NCBI GenBank assembly: GCA_039923455.1
Contig: JBDTCS010000061.1
Span: forward strand, 1-7,060
DNA length: 7,060 nucleotides
Source: JBDTCS01 sp039923455
GTDB lineage: Bacteria > Bacteroidota > Ignavibacteria > Palsa-1295
Direction of reading: 5' to 3'
Both the position numbers and the translations under genes were made by a program. Positions 1-6,790 of this stretch are shown here, piece by piece. The stretch's first letter is position 1. Each line of letters opens with the position of its first letter. Under the pieces are notes generated by a model. The model saw only the letters and a program-made list of their open reading frames with translations. It was not told the origin of the DNA and ran no database searches.

Positions 1-1
1 G

Positions 2-643
2 TTCGCCTACTCAACCGCGAACACTGCGCAGTTCGAAGATTTTATGTCGCGCAGACTTGGTGTGGATCTTACCGAATTTATGGATCAATGGATCTATGGT
101 GCACTGCATCCGGTCTATGAGATGCAATGGGGCACAAAGAACGGAAAGTCGCTTCGCATCAGTGTGAATCAAACGCAGACCGTGCGTGATCACTTCACGA
201 TGCCATTGAGCTTTGTCGCGTTCCATGCCGGCATTGCCGATACCATTCGTTTTCTCAACAATCAGCGCTCGCAGATCTTTTACCACGATTTCGTCTACAA
301 CATCGACTCCGTGCATTTCGATAGCTTGCCTGTCGTGATCTCGAAGCACAGCTTCACATATAATGCTGCGCTCGATGTGCATACAGCTGTTTCGCAAGCC
401 ACCGGCACAGAACTGCTCGTGACGCAGAATGCTTTGAGTTTCGATTGTCAGTTCACAGAGCTCTCAGCTCCGGCAACACTTCGTCTGTTTAACACGCTGG
501 GGCAGCAAGTGCAATCGGTTGCGCTCGGAGCAACTTCGCGAGCCTATAGTTTGCGGGTCAACAATTTACCTTCGGGTGAATACTTCGTAAGGCTCGAAAG
601 CGCGACAGGAGTTGCAACACGATCGGTTGCACTGATCCGGTAA
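2..643 (+). CDS. M1-family aminopeptidase-like secreted protein, C-terminal fragment with T9SS sorting domain (5' end outside window)
   Basis: An open frame runs in from the left edge (first full codon at 2) to TAA at 641-643, giving about 213 residues; the Met at 44 is internal because the reading frame and homology-like sequence continue upstream of it. The first part reads FAYSTANTAQFEDFMSRR, then DLTEFMDQWIYG and HPVYEMQW, the pattern that follows the catalytic domain in M1 zinc aminopeptidases (ANT..F..F.....G.DL..F.DQW.Y..G.P.Y...W). A beta-rich segment with 'QTQTVRDHFTMPLSF' and 'FDSLPVVIS' follows, also M1-like. The last ~90 residues resemble a type IX secretion type A sorting domain (ATLRLFNTLGQQVQSV, LPSGEYFVRLES), although the usual YPNP entry motif is not evident. 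The HEXXH catalytic motif would lie upstream, so activity cannot be judged. Likely a secreted or surface peptidase. It converges on the SDR gene with a 14-bp gap. Confidence 0.8.
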   Translation, partial: FAYSTANTAQFEDFMSRRLGVDLTEFMDQWIYGALHPVYEMQWGTKNGKSLRISVNQTQTVRDHFTMPLSFVAFHAGIADTIRFLNNQRSQIFYHDFVYNIDSVHFDSLPVVISKHSFTYNAALDVHTAVSQATGTELLVTQNALSFDCQFTELSAPATLRLFNTLGQQVQSVALGATSRAYSLRVNNLPSGEYFVRLESATGVATRSVALIR

Positions 644-657
644 TCACTCTCACCTCA

Positions 658-1332
658 TCAAGCCGGACGGCTTAAGGTTTTGGCAAGCGCACGAATCGCT
701 GGTACATCAAAGACTATTCCTACCGATTCAGGATGCCCAAGTGCCCAGACAATCGCATCCGCGAGATTATTACGTGTTACATTTTGTGCGAGCTTTGCAA
801 CTCGGCCGAAATTTCCTGGAATGAGCGTCGAGATCGAGAGCACAGGATTCATAATTATCGGCCACATTTGTCCTGGCCCGAGTATGTACGACGGTCGAAG
901 GATGGTCCAATCGACGTTAGCATTTTGTACAACTTGCTCGGCTAGTTTTTTGGTTTGCACATACGCACTTTCGCCGATGTGTCCAGCGCTCAGCAAGATC
1001 AACCGACTCACTTTCGTGGCACGCATAGCTGCAATTCCGGCTGAGGTCGCCGCGAGATCTACATCGGCGTAAGTGAGATTACTCTTCTTCATTTCCGCAC
1101 GACGCGTTCCGACAAGATTAACAAGCGCATCGCACCCTTCGAGCGCACGGATAATATCTTCTGCGTTAGTTGCTTCGCCTATGATCGCATGGCAAGCGCT
1201 CGACTGCGGGAGTTTCCCTTCAGAGTTTTTGCGAACAAGCGCATTAATTTCGAAGCCAGCAGAAAGCAGAGCCGGGATCACGCCCCGACCGACGAAGCCG
1301 GTCCCTCCGAGGACACATATATTTTGCATCAT
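658..1332 (-). CDS. NAD(P)-binding atypical SDR / NDUFA9-like Rossmann protein
   Basis: A 224-residue protein from ATG at 1332 to TGA at 658-660. The N-terminal nucleotide-binding loop GGTGFVG is at residues 9-15, followed by LVR at 32-34, where NADP-type members carry a basic residue. 'ALVNLVG' at 69-75 and LRPSYILGPG at 145-154 are typical of the extended/atypical SDR group that includes complex I NDUFA9-like and NmrA-like proteins. A YxxxK pair (Y124, K128) is present in YVQTKKLAEQVV. The length is short for the family (often ~290), so the substrate-side domain is reduced. Two adjacent ATG codons start the gene; GAGAG lies 3 nt before the first and 6 nt before the second, so the second Met is equally possible. 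It starts 34 bp after the receptor stop with no terminator between, so co-transcription is likely. The substrate cannot be told; a role as a reductase, quinone-related or assembly protein is family-level guesswork. Confidence 0.87.
   Translation of the reverse strand: MMQNICVLGGTGFVGRGVIPALLSAGFEINALVRKNSEGKLPQSSACHAIIGEATNAEDIIRALEGCDALVNLVGTRRAEMKKSNLTYADVDLAATSAGIAAMRATKVSRLILLSAGHIGESAYVQTKKLAEQVVQNANVDWTILRPSYILGPGQMWPIIMNPVLSISTLIPGNFGRVAKLAQNVTRNNLADAIVWALGHPESVGIVFDVPAIRALAKTLSRPA
660..681 (+). terminator. Weak possible terminator hairpin of the M1-like gene
   Basis: The perfect 6-bp inverted repeat AAGCCG-GA-CGGCTT (660-673) lies 17 bp after the plus-strand stop and is followed by AAGG and a short TTTT run (678-681). 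It sits inside the last codons of the convergent SDR gene, so the symmetry may be coding coincidence. The U-run is short and not adjacent to the stem; weak call. Confidence 0.25.
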
Positions 1333-1366
1333 AATCTCTCAGCAAACGAAGAAGACGCATCAGAGT

Positions 1367-3427
1367 TCAAAAGTGTAACGCGATACCTGCGCGAACCGAG
1401 CGCGGAGTACCTGCGGTGAAATGCAATTGATCGACACTTGTAGGTTCGAGTAGACCAGCAACCTTAATTCGGCTGTTCGTCTCGAATTGCGCTTCATTCC
1501 AACTAACGTCGAGAAGGTTCTCAATGTTCACATAGAGTTCGTAGGTCGCAAACCGGTACGAGGCGGAGAGATCAAAGACGGAGTAACCAAGTGCAACTAC
1601 CGAATTATCTTGGTTGGCCGGTCGGTCGCCTACATGTCTGAGACGAAGGGCGCTCGAAAATGCATCAAAGTGCGCTACTGCATTTGCGGTGAGCGTAATC
1701 GTCGGAGCGAGTGCGATGAAATTATTACCTTCCGCTAAATCGACAAATCTGCCGTGTGAAAATGTTGCATCGCCGCCGATCGTAAGCCACTCAAACGGAT
1801 TGAGTCTGACTTCAACGTCTACACCTTCTCGCTTTGTGCGTCCCTGTGGACTGTAGTCGCCCTCATCACCGCTATACACAAGTTCGCTTTCAAGATCAAG
1901 CCTCCACAGTGCGATCGAACCGCTGATAAAATTATTGACGTGACCGTACCGGAATCCAAATTCTGCGCCGAAGGCGCGAGGTATCGTGCTATCTTTTGCG
2001 CTTTGGACAATCACTCGAGCATCATTCGAATGAAATCCGAATCCCGAGTTCGCAAAGAGCGTAACATCCGGACCGACTGGCACGATCACTGTGGCTTTCG
2101 GCGAAACCAAGAATTGCTGCTTGATACCGTTTGGTTGTGCCTTAGGGTCGAGTCTGTTCGCGACATCGATATTGAGATAGTCCGCTCGAACACCAAGTAA
2201 AAATTCTGCCCAAGGTAGAATAATATCTTGCTGCGCATAGGGTCCGATCTGACGCTCGGCGATTAGAGCGTCGATCTTTGTGTCAAGCCTGACACGAGCG
2301 GTATCATGAAAAAGTTGTGCCTGAATATTATCATTGCGGAGTGTTGCACCAAAAGTGGTGCGCATCGCAGCACTACCAAGCTCCCACGAAAGTTTGCGTT
2401 CGGCACGCAGTGCGAATAGAGATCGATTGTCGGTTTGCTCGCGCTCATCTCCATGCACGGAGTCCTGCGCAAAGAACGTGAAGTCGCTGTACAATCGAAA
2501 ATGATAATCAGTAAATGAGGCAGTCAAACTAAATGGGGAATTGCCTCCACTTGTATAACTCAAGATTCCGGTCGTGCGAGAAGTTGCACCTCCTTCGGTT
2601 GGATCAAGCGAACCGAATCGAGAGATCTGGCCATTTGTAACTGCGCTTTGAGGAATCTGACCATTCGCATCCCACCCGGAGCTAAAGGACATTATGCTCG
2701 CGGTGAGTTTGCCATCTTCGCCGATCGCGGAAGTGGCTTTGCCGAACATGTTGACTCTTAGGAAATTTTGTGGGCTATCAAAATAGCCGCGCGATGAAAA
2801 TACTTCTGCAGCGAAGTACGAGTTCACAGAACCGCCAAGCGCCGGACCTTTCAAGAGACCCTCAGCGCGATACGTAGAGAATGCACCCCCTTCAAACTTG
2901 AGTGTATTCTCCTTCAATGAATCAAGCGTGTTAAACGCAACAACACCAGCAGTTGCAAGATCACCGTAACGAGCCATGTACGGACCCTTCACGACATCAA
3001 GACTTTGAATAACTTCCGGAATAATAAAATGCAAATCCGCATAACCTTGTCCGTGACCATGAGAGATCATGTTCACAGGCGCATCGTCGACGGAAATATT
3101 TACATCGGTGCCGTGATCGCAATCAAAACCACGCAGAAAAATCTGTTCTGCCTTTCCACCACCTGCATGTTGTGCGATGATCAATCCCGGAACAAGGCGT
3201 AACATGTCTTGCGCGGAATTTCTTGGTCGCAATGCAAAATCTGCGGCACGAAATTGTTTGTCACCAACTGCCGAGATCGGTCGCTCGGCTTCGATAACAA
3301 CCGGTTGGTCGTTCTTATAGACGCGGAGACTATCTTTGGATGTCGTCGGGTTCTGTGCTCGCGAATTCATCGACAATATTCCGATGATCGAGAAGCAGAG
3401 AACAAAACGAATAATGTTGTGGGGCAT
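1367..3427 (-). CDS. TonB-dependent outer-membrane receptor with His-rich plug
   Basis: A 686-residue protein. Residues 1-25 form a signal peptide (MPHNIIRF, hydrophobic core, cleavage near SRAQ-N). A TonB-box-like stretch (QPVVIEAERP, ~41-50) leads into the plug domain, about 52-168, with the standard landmarks QDMLRLVPG (73-81), FLRGFD (97-102) and VVKGPYMARYGD (145-156). The rest is a beta-barrel of alternating residues ending in ALHF; the terminal Phe is the outer-membrane assembly signal. There is no N-terminal carboxypeptidase-like extension and no SusD partner nearby, so it is not a SusC-type glycan importer. The plug has a cluster of histidines: H105 in FDCDHGTD, and H123, H125 and H133 in SHGHGQGYADLHF. 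It should import a bound ligand across the outer membrane using TonB/ExbBD energy; the ligand is unknown, and a metal or metal chelate is my inference. The start has no clear Shine-Dalgarno, but the signal peptide supports it. It lies downstream of the DUF4331 terminator, so probably has its own promoter. Confidence 0.93.
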   Translation of the reverse strand: MPHNIIRFVLCFSIIGILSMNSRAQNPTTSKDSLRVYKNDQPVVIEAERPISAVGDKQFRAADFALRPRNSAQDMLRLVPGLIIAQHAGGGKAEQIFLRGFDCDHGTDVNISVDDAPVNMISHGHGQGYADLHFIIPEVIQSLDVVKGPYMARYGDLATAGVVAFNTLDSLKENTLKFEGGAFSTYRAEGLLKGPALGGSVNSYFAAEVFSSRGYFDSPQNFLRVNMFGKATSAIGEDGKLTASIMSFSSGWDANGQIPQSAVTNGQISRFGSLDPTEGGATSRTTGILSYTSGGNSPFSLTASFTDYHFRLYSDFTFFAQDSVHGDEREQTDNRSLFALRAERKLSWELGSAAMRTTFGATLRNDNIQAQLFHDTARVRLDTKIDALIAERQIGPYAQQDIILPWAEFLLGVRADYLNIDVANRLDPKAQPNGIKQQFLVSPKATVIVPVGPDVTLFANSGFGFHSNDARVIVQSAKDSTIPRAFGAEFGFRYGHVNNFISGSIALWRLDLESELVYSGDEGDYSPQGRTKREGVDVEVRLNPFEWLTIGGDATFSHGRFVDLAEGNNFIALAPTITLTANAVAHFDAFSSALRLRHVGDRPANQDNSVVALGYSVFDLSASYRFATYELYVNIENLLDVSWNEAQFETNSRIKVAGLLEPTSVDQLHFTAGTPRSVRAGIALHF

Positions 3428-3436
3428 TCGTCAGTC

Positions 3437-3447
3437 TTTACAGTAAA
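3437..3447. repeat. Small palindrome upstream of the TonB receptor start
   Basis: TTTAC-A-GTAAA is a perfect 5+1+5 inverted repeat ending 9 bp before the receptor start codon. It lies where an operator or a leader element could act, but is short enough to arise by chance. The remainder of the 3448-3530 leader shows no convincing promoter by eye. Confidence 0.3.
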
Positions 3448-3530
3448 TATCACACCCCAATAATACATGATTTAGCACTGAACGGATTGCACGATTATCC
3501 TCACAATTAGGCTACAAAGGCCAATACAAT

Positions 3531-3568
3531 AAAAAAAGAGGGGATGAGGCTTTCGCCCCACCCCCCTC
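3531..3568 (-). terminator. Strong intrinsic terminator after the DUF4331 gene
   Basis: Read on the minus strand, GAGGGG pairs with CCCCTC (3563-3568 with 3538-3543), and the stem continues through GTGGGGC/GCCTCAT with two G-U pairs and one bulged G. It closes on a GAAA tetraloop (3552-3555) and is followed directly by seven T (3531-3537). It lies 33 bp after the DUF4331 stop. The stem, tetraloop and T-run make this a textbook Rho-independent terminator; it separates DUF4331 from the receptor gene. Confidence 0.88.
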
Positions 3569-3575
3569 AGTACTA

Positions 3576-3593
3576 GAATTCCAGTTGGAATTC
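3576..3593. repeat. Perfect 8-bp inverted repeat between DUF4331 stop and its terminator
   Basis: GAATTCCA-GT-TGGAATTC has perfect 8-bp arms separated by 2 bp, lying 8 bp after the DUF4331 stop codon and 7 bp before the terminator stem. In RNA it could form a second 3'-UTR hairpin (7 bp with a 4-nt loop). It could also be a protein-binding palindrome. No function can be assigned. Confidence 0.55.
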
Positions 3594-3601
3594 GACGTTA
3601 A

Positions 3602-5731
3602 TTATTTCGAGACAGTGATCTTCTGGCTCTGCACTCTTGCGCCATTAAGATAGAGCACTGCGAAGTAGCTACCGTTAGCAGTCGCCGTTGAAGGTGCCCA
3701 CTGTACGGAATAGTTACCTGGCTCTTGTCTTGCATTCATGAGCGTCGAGACCTCACGGCCATTGACGTCATAGATCTTGACTGTTGCGTTACCAGATACC
3801 GCTGAGTGGAAGCTCATGGTCGTTACCTGATTGGTCGGGTTCGGATAGCTTTGGCCGATGAAGAATCCGGCTGGTGCTCCGACACCGATCGATGTTGGCT
3901 GATGACCACCAACACTCGCTGTGTTAGTTGCGAATGGAACAGCGACGGTTGGGTCTGTCTGCAATCCGATCGAACCACGATGTGGCTCAGCAACGAATGG
4001 GAAGCTCGTCTGGAACTTCACATCATTGTGTGTGATACCTGCAGACCAGGTTACCTTGTCGAGCAACTGCTTCGTCACGACACCGGAAGCCTGACCGGAA
4101 TAATCATCAGTCCAGAGACCGATTGCGTTCAAGACGAGACCACCAACGGCCTGCATTTCGATTGTTGTGACATCATCCTCGAGACGACGACCATTCGGGA
4201 ATCCATCCATATTCGGGATATTCTCAATGTTCGTATTCTTATTGAATCTCGAATCGAGCAAGCCAAGCACTGCTGCTTTGATCAAGCCCTCAGAGCTGAA
4301 GTCAGGACTATTGCGTAATGTTGCTGGTACCGCCATGTTGAGGCGAAGCATATCACCGAGTGTTGGCAAGAAGTTATTGATGAACGGCTTACCTGGGGTA
4401 AGTGGGTTCATTGGATCCTTGCCTGTTGCGAGCTGGTACGGCACCGCGTTCGGTACACCAGTGTAGAATATCGGAAGAAGATCGACCGAGCGAGGATGCT
4501 TTGTCTGCAACAAAACACTTCCAAAGTGACCGGCTGCAAAACCGCCTACTGTGTCGAGCGCTGTTCCTGATGTGAGTGGATTGCCGAGCAAACCTGCAAG
4601 GCCATCTTTACCATAGCGGAAATCAAATCCACCCAATGATGGGAAGAGGTACTTCAGCGATGCGGAGTCGGTCTTTAGCTTTGTAAGACCTGGAATTGCG
4701 AAGCCATAGGGGCTGTAATTCTTGCCACCTGTGTAAAGCTCAAGCTCAGGATTACCAAAGTATCCCTGAAACGCATTGACTTCTACAGCAGCGTTGTACG
4801 GAGATGTCGCATTCCATCTATCCTTCATTCCGATCGGAATGATAGCTTCGTTCGTGAGCGGCATTCCAAGACGCGAAACCTGTATCCACGTATCGTTAAA
4901 CGTAGGCGCGTTACCGTTAGAATACAACGTCGTGATTTCCGGACGCGAAGCAGAAGCCCATACACCGATGACGAAATTGCCATCAAGAATATTTGCTGCC
5001 ATTGAAACGTCTTTGCCGTCTTTCTGCAAAGTCGAGATCGGAATCTTCATCGCAATCGTGTGGCAGTTAAAGCCGGCGAGTCCGTCGCGAGCTACGCTGT
5101 CAAAGCCACCGAGATCGAAGATACCAGCAAGGTCAACGAAGAACGGATCGTCGATCGGTCCTGCGAAAACAGTCTCGCCGCCCGTGCCTGTTGCTGGCTT
5201 GATTGCCGATGTCATCAAGTCGCCATACTTAGCCGGGGCCGGTTGAAGACCATAACCACTCTCGATAGAGCGCGGTCCGATGTTTGCCGGAGGTACAACG
5301 CCATTCGTGATGATGGTTACGAATGCCCCACCATGCACACTCTTTTGCAAAGTGTAAGTCGTCTTCAGATTTTGCTTTCCGAGACGAATGTTAAAGAACG
5401 TTGTCGGATCTTCGTTCACCTTGGTAAAGGTGAAGCGGTAGGTGATATCATCACCGACTGTCGACGCACTGTTCTTGATGTGAATTTCATAACGAATGTT
5501 CTCACCGAAGCTCGAGTAATTCGGGCCACCCTCGGGAAGTTCAAACGGAATGTAATTTGCAATGATCGTGATCGTGTTGGAGCCGTCCGGTGAGCGGAAA
5601 GCATACAGATCCGTATTATCCGCAAGCGGATCATTACTGATCAGAGGAGCTTCACGATGGCTCGAAGCAAGGAGCTGAACGGGAACGATGCAAATAGCAA
5701 GAAGTGCTATCATCATCAGTTTCCGTAACAT
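3602..5731 (-). CDS. DUF4331-family secreted protein with C-terminal T9SS sorting domain
   Basis: A protein of 709 residues from the ATG at 5731; in-frame ATGs at 5746 (714 aa) and 5788 (728 aa) are alternatives. I chose 5731 because MLRKLMMIALLAICIVPVQ makes a compact signal peptide with cleavage near LLA-SSHREAP (after residue 22). The mature start SSHREAPLISNDPLADNTDL is the hallmark of DUF4331. Further family motifs are DDPFFVDLAGIFDLGGFD (~194-211), VSRLGMPLTNEAIIPIGMKD (~286-303) and GFPNGRRLEDDVTTIEMQAV (~510-529). The last ~81 residues (from YPNP at ~629) form a type IX sorting domain: VKIYDVNGREVSTL, PGNYSVQW, GSYFAVL. It is therefore predicted to cross the inner membrane by Sec and the outer membrane by T9SS, ending at the surface or outside. 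Family function is unknown. It is its own transcription unit, with a strong terminator after it. No clear Shine-Dalgarno is seen; the leader is AT-rich (TTTTCTTTTTACT), as is common in Bacteroidota. Confidence 0.92.
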   Translation of the reverse strand: MLRKLMMIALLAICIVPVQLLASSHREAPLISNDPLADNTDLYAFRSPDGSNTITIIANYIPFELPEGGPNYSSFGENIRYEIHIKNSASTVGDDITYRFTFTKVNEDPTTFFNIRLGKQNLKTTYTLQKSVHGGAFVTIITNGVVPPANIGPRSIESGYGLQPAPAKYGDLMTSAIKPATGTGGETVFAGPIDDPFFVDLAGIFDLGGFDSVARDGLAGFNCHTIAMKIPISTLQKDGKDVSMAANILDGNFVIGVWASASRPEITTLYSNGNAPTFNDTWIQVSRLGMPLTNEAIIPIGMKDRWNATSPYNAAVEVNAFQGYFGNPELELYTGGKNYSPYGFAIPGLTKLKTDSASLKYLFPSLGGFDFRYGKDGLAGLLGNPLTSGTALDTVGGFAAGHFGSVLLQTKHPRSVDLLPIFYTGVPNAVPYQLATGKDPMNPLTPGKPFINNFLPTLGDMLRLNMAVPATLRNSPDFSSEGLIKAAVLGLLDSRFNKNTNIENIPNMDGFPNGRRLEDDVTTIEMQAVGGLVLNAIGLWTDDYSGQASGVVTKQLLDKVTWSAGITHNDVKFQTSFPFVAEPHRGSIGLQTDPTVAVPFATNTASVGGHQPTSIGVGAPAGFFIGQSYPNPTNQVTTMSFHSAVSGNATVKIYDVNGREVSTLMNARQEPGNYSVQWAPSTATANGSYFAVLYLNGARVQSQKITVSK

Positions 5732-5788
5732 AATAACATGTCGCATAGTAAAAAGAAAATAGTGAATACAGTATAAGGAATAACTCAT

Positions 5789-5948
5789 CCGAATTGGGGC
5801 GCACAGTCTCTTATTGGCTCAGGCCTTTAAGATGCGACTCGATTCTCATGCTATACATGCCGTGGGAGTGAACTGGATTGCAATAATTCGGAATAAATTA
5901 CTTTTTAGCGGCACTGCTTGCACACACGCAACGTACTCAGTGAGGGGC
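5789..5948 (-). other. Leader region of the DUF4331 gene, no clear promoter
   Basis: This 160-bp non-coding stretch between the anti-sigma terminator and the longest possible DUF4331 start must hold the DUF4331 promoter. By eye I find no good sigma-70 pair and no TTG/TAnnTTTG Bacteroidota promoter at proper spacing. A minus-strand GTACGT (5931-5936), also present twice upstream of the anti-sigma gene, and an imperfect TTGC/GCAA symmetry (5918-5931) are the only notable items. Confidence 0.4.
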
Positions 5949-5988
5949 AAAAAAAACGGGGCATCGCTAGTTAAGCGATGCCCCGTTT
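5949..5988 (-). terminator. Strong intrinsic terminator after the anti-sigma gene
   Basis: A perfect 15-bp stem (5954-5968 with 5974-5988, core CGGGGCATCGCT) closes a 5-nt loop. On the minus strand it runs into eight T (5949-5956, three of them in the stem). It begins 24 bp after the anti-sigma stop at 6013. The stem is symmetrical, but on the plus strand it is followed by only TTTGG, so minus-strand use is favoured. Confidence 0.93.
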
Positions 5989-6012
5989 GGATATTAAATT
6001 GTTCTATTGGCT

Positions 6013-6639
6013 TTAATGCGTCACCATCTCGTCGGATAGAGCAGTTGTCAGGAGCAACAGCGCACCTCCAACCGAATAGCTGTGATCATGCACCGTGGCA
6101 TCCGGAGTCACAATGTAATCACCTGTATTAAGGGAAAGCTCGCCAAATTGTAGATCGCCCTGAATTACAAAACATTGCTCCTCCCCCACGTGTCTGTGTG
6201 TAGGGTAGATTGCTCCCGGAATCAGTTTGGCAAGCACAGTATAGCGAGCATTTTTCACATCATGGAATAGCAACTTCAACGTGATACCGGGTGCGCCACT
6301 CTCCAGCCACTCACCTTCGTTCGCGCGAGTAAGCAACTTTGCAGGATCCATGTATGGAATCTCCATCATAGGATGCTCGGCGGCGTGAGCCTGAGACTCC
6401 TTAACGGCAGCTAGGATCTGATTCTTCAACGAACGACGAGGCGCAGGCATGCTGCGTGCAACATCTTCCGCCAAGCTGGTCATCGTGTCCATGTACTCTC
6501 TCAATTCCATTGCATCCTCGCTCCCTTCTGTGAGATCCTGCTCAAAAGCTTCCTCCTCATTGGGAGGAAGATTTCCAAGCAAGTATTCCAGAGCCTGAGG
6601 CTTTTTATCCGTTCTGTCTTCGCTATCGGGGTTCTGCAT
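6013..6639 (-). CDS. ChrR-like cupin anti-sigma factor
   Basis: A 208-residue cytoplasmic protein with no signal peptide or membrane segment. Residues ~15-80 form a helical anti-sigma-like domain (ALEYLLGNLPPNEEEAFEQD, as in RskA-type anti-sigma factors). Residues ~90-200 form a ChrR-type cupin (YPTHRHVGEEQCFVIQGDL, GDYIVTPDATVHDHSY). The predicted metal ligands H148, H150, E154 and H184 keep the spacing HxH-x3-E-x29-H of the C-terminal zinc site of Rhodobacter ChrR. The N-terminal HxxxCxxC zinc motif of ChrR is absent; the only Cys is C156, inside the cupin. It should bind and hold the ECF sigma factor encoded just upstream, releasing it on a signal sensed by the cupin (singlet oxygen or organic peroxide in ChrR; unknown here). 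A good Shine-Dalgarno, GGAAGG, sits 5 nt before the ATG. It is unusual that 314 bp separate it from the sigma gene, as such pairs commonly overlap or abut. Confidence 0.88.
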   Translation of the reverse strand: MQNPDSEDRTDKKPQALEYLLGNLPPNEEEAFEQDLTEGSEDAMELREYMDTMTSLAEDVARSMPAPRRSLKNQILAAVKESQAHAAEHPMMEIPYMDPAKLLTRANEGEWLESGAPGITLKLLFHDVKNARYTVLAKLIPGAIYPTHRHVGEEQCFVIQGDLQFGELSLNTGDYIVTPDATVHDHSYSVGGALLLLTTALSDEMVTH

Positions 6640-6644
6640 CTGAT

Positions 6645-6650
6645 CCTTCC
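6645..6650 (-). promoter_or_regulatory. Ribosome binding site of the anti-sigma gene
   Basis: GGAAGG on the minus strand, 5 nt before the ATG at 6639. It is the clearest Shine-Dalgarno in the window and fixes the start; the other genes here have weak or absent ones. Confidence 0.7.
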
Positions 6651-6663
6651 AATTTCCTGATAT

Positions 6664-6688
6664 CCGGTAAACCCAAGATGTTTACCGG
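6664..6688. repeat. Perfect 8-bp inverted repeat in the anti-sigma leader
   Basis: CCGGTAAA (6664-6671) and TTTACCGG (6681-6688) are perfect reverse complements around a 9-bp centre. The element ends 24 bp before the anti-sigma start and 13 bp before its ribosome site. It could be an operator for a dimeric regulator, or an RNA hairpin that tunes translation. Whether it is DNA- or RNA-level cannot be told from sequence. Confidence 0.6.
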
Positions 6689-6690
6689 CT

Positions 6691-6724
6691 ACGTACGCGC
6701 TACTTACACGTACACTATTACTTA
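6691..6724. repeat. Imperfect tandem direct repeat ACGTAC-N4/5-TACTTA
   Basis: Copy 1 is ACGTAC-GCGC-TACTTA (6691-6706) and copy 2 is ACGTAC-ACTAT-TACTTA (6708-6724), with one base between them. Each half-motif is exact; only the centre differs in sequence and by one base. It adjoins the inverted repeat at 6664-6688. Further ACGTA copies occur at 6734 and 6766. Possible regulator binding sites; no family recognised. Confidence 0.5.
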
Positions 6725-6760
6725 ATGCACCGAACGTAATTTCCCTATAATAGCAACCTT

Positions 6761-6790
6761 ATAATACGTATCTAAATATAGCCCGACCAA
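6761..6790 (-). promoter_or_regulatory. Possible sigma-70-like promoter for the anti-sigma gene
   Basis: On the minus strand TTGGTC (6785-6790) and TATTAT (6761-6766) are separated by 18 bp. The -10 matches 5 of 6 consensus bases, the -35 only 3 of 6. It would give a leader of about 115 nt containing both repeats described. The region is AT-rich, so chance matches are likely. Confidence 0.28.

Noticed and set aside
11..397. 128-codon minus-strand open frame opposite the M1-like gene
   Set aside because: It lies fully antisense to a frame with clear M1 motifs; its translation has no recognisable pattern.
3428..3530. Possible cobalamin or other riboswitch before the TonB receptor
   Set aside because: The leader is only ~100 bp and shows none of the conserved box elements or stems of known riboswitches.
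3806..4318. 170-codon plus-strand open frame inside the DUF4331 gene
   Set aside because: Antisense to the sorting domain and DUF4331 motifs; rich in Cys, Trp and Arg as expected of a shadow frame, with no start signal.
5060..5593. 177-codon plus-strand open frame inside the DUF4331 gene
   Set aside because: Antisense shadow of strongly supported coding sequence, overlapped by another shadow frame (4776-5246).
5628..5633. Minus-strand TGATCC resembling the -35 of the Rhodobacter RpoE/ChrR regulon
   Set aside because: It lies inside the DUF4331 coding region, downstream of the start, with no matching -10; six bases occur by chance.
5814..6131. 105-codon plus-strand open frame across the DUF4331 leader
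   Set aside because: It reads through the strong terminator and into the cupin gene antisense; composition looks non-coding.
6678..6725. 15-codon plus-strand open frame (MFTGYVRATYTYTIT) as a leader peptide
   Set aside because: No ribosome site, opposite strand to the neighbours, and explained by the repeats it overlaps.
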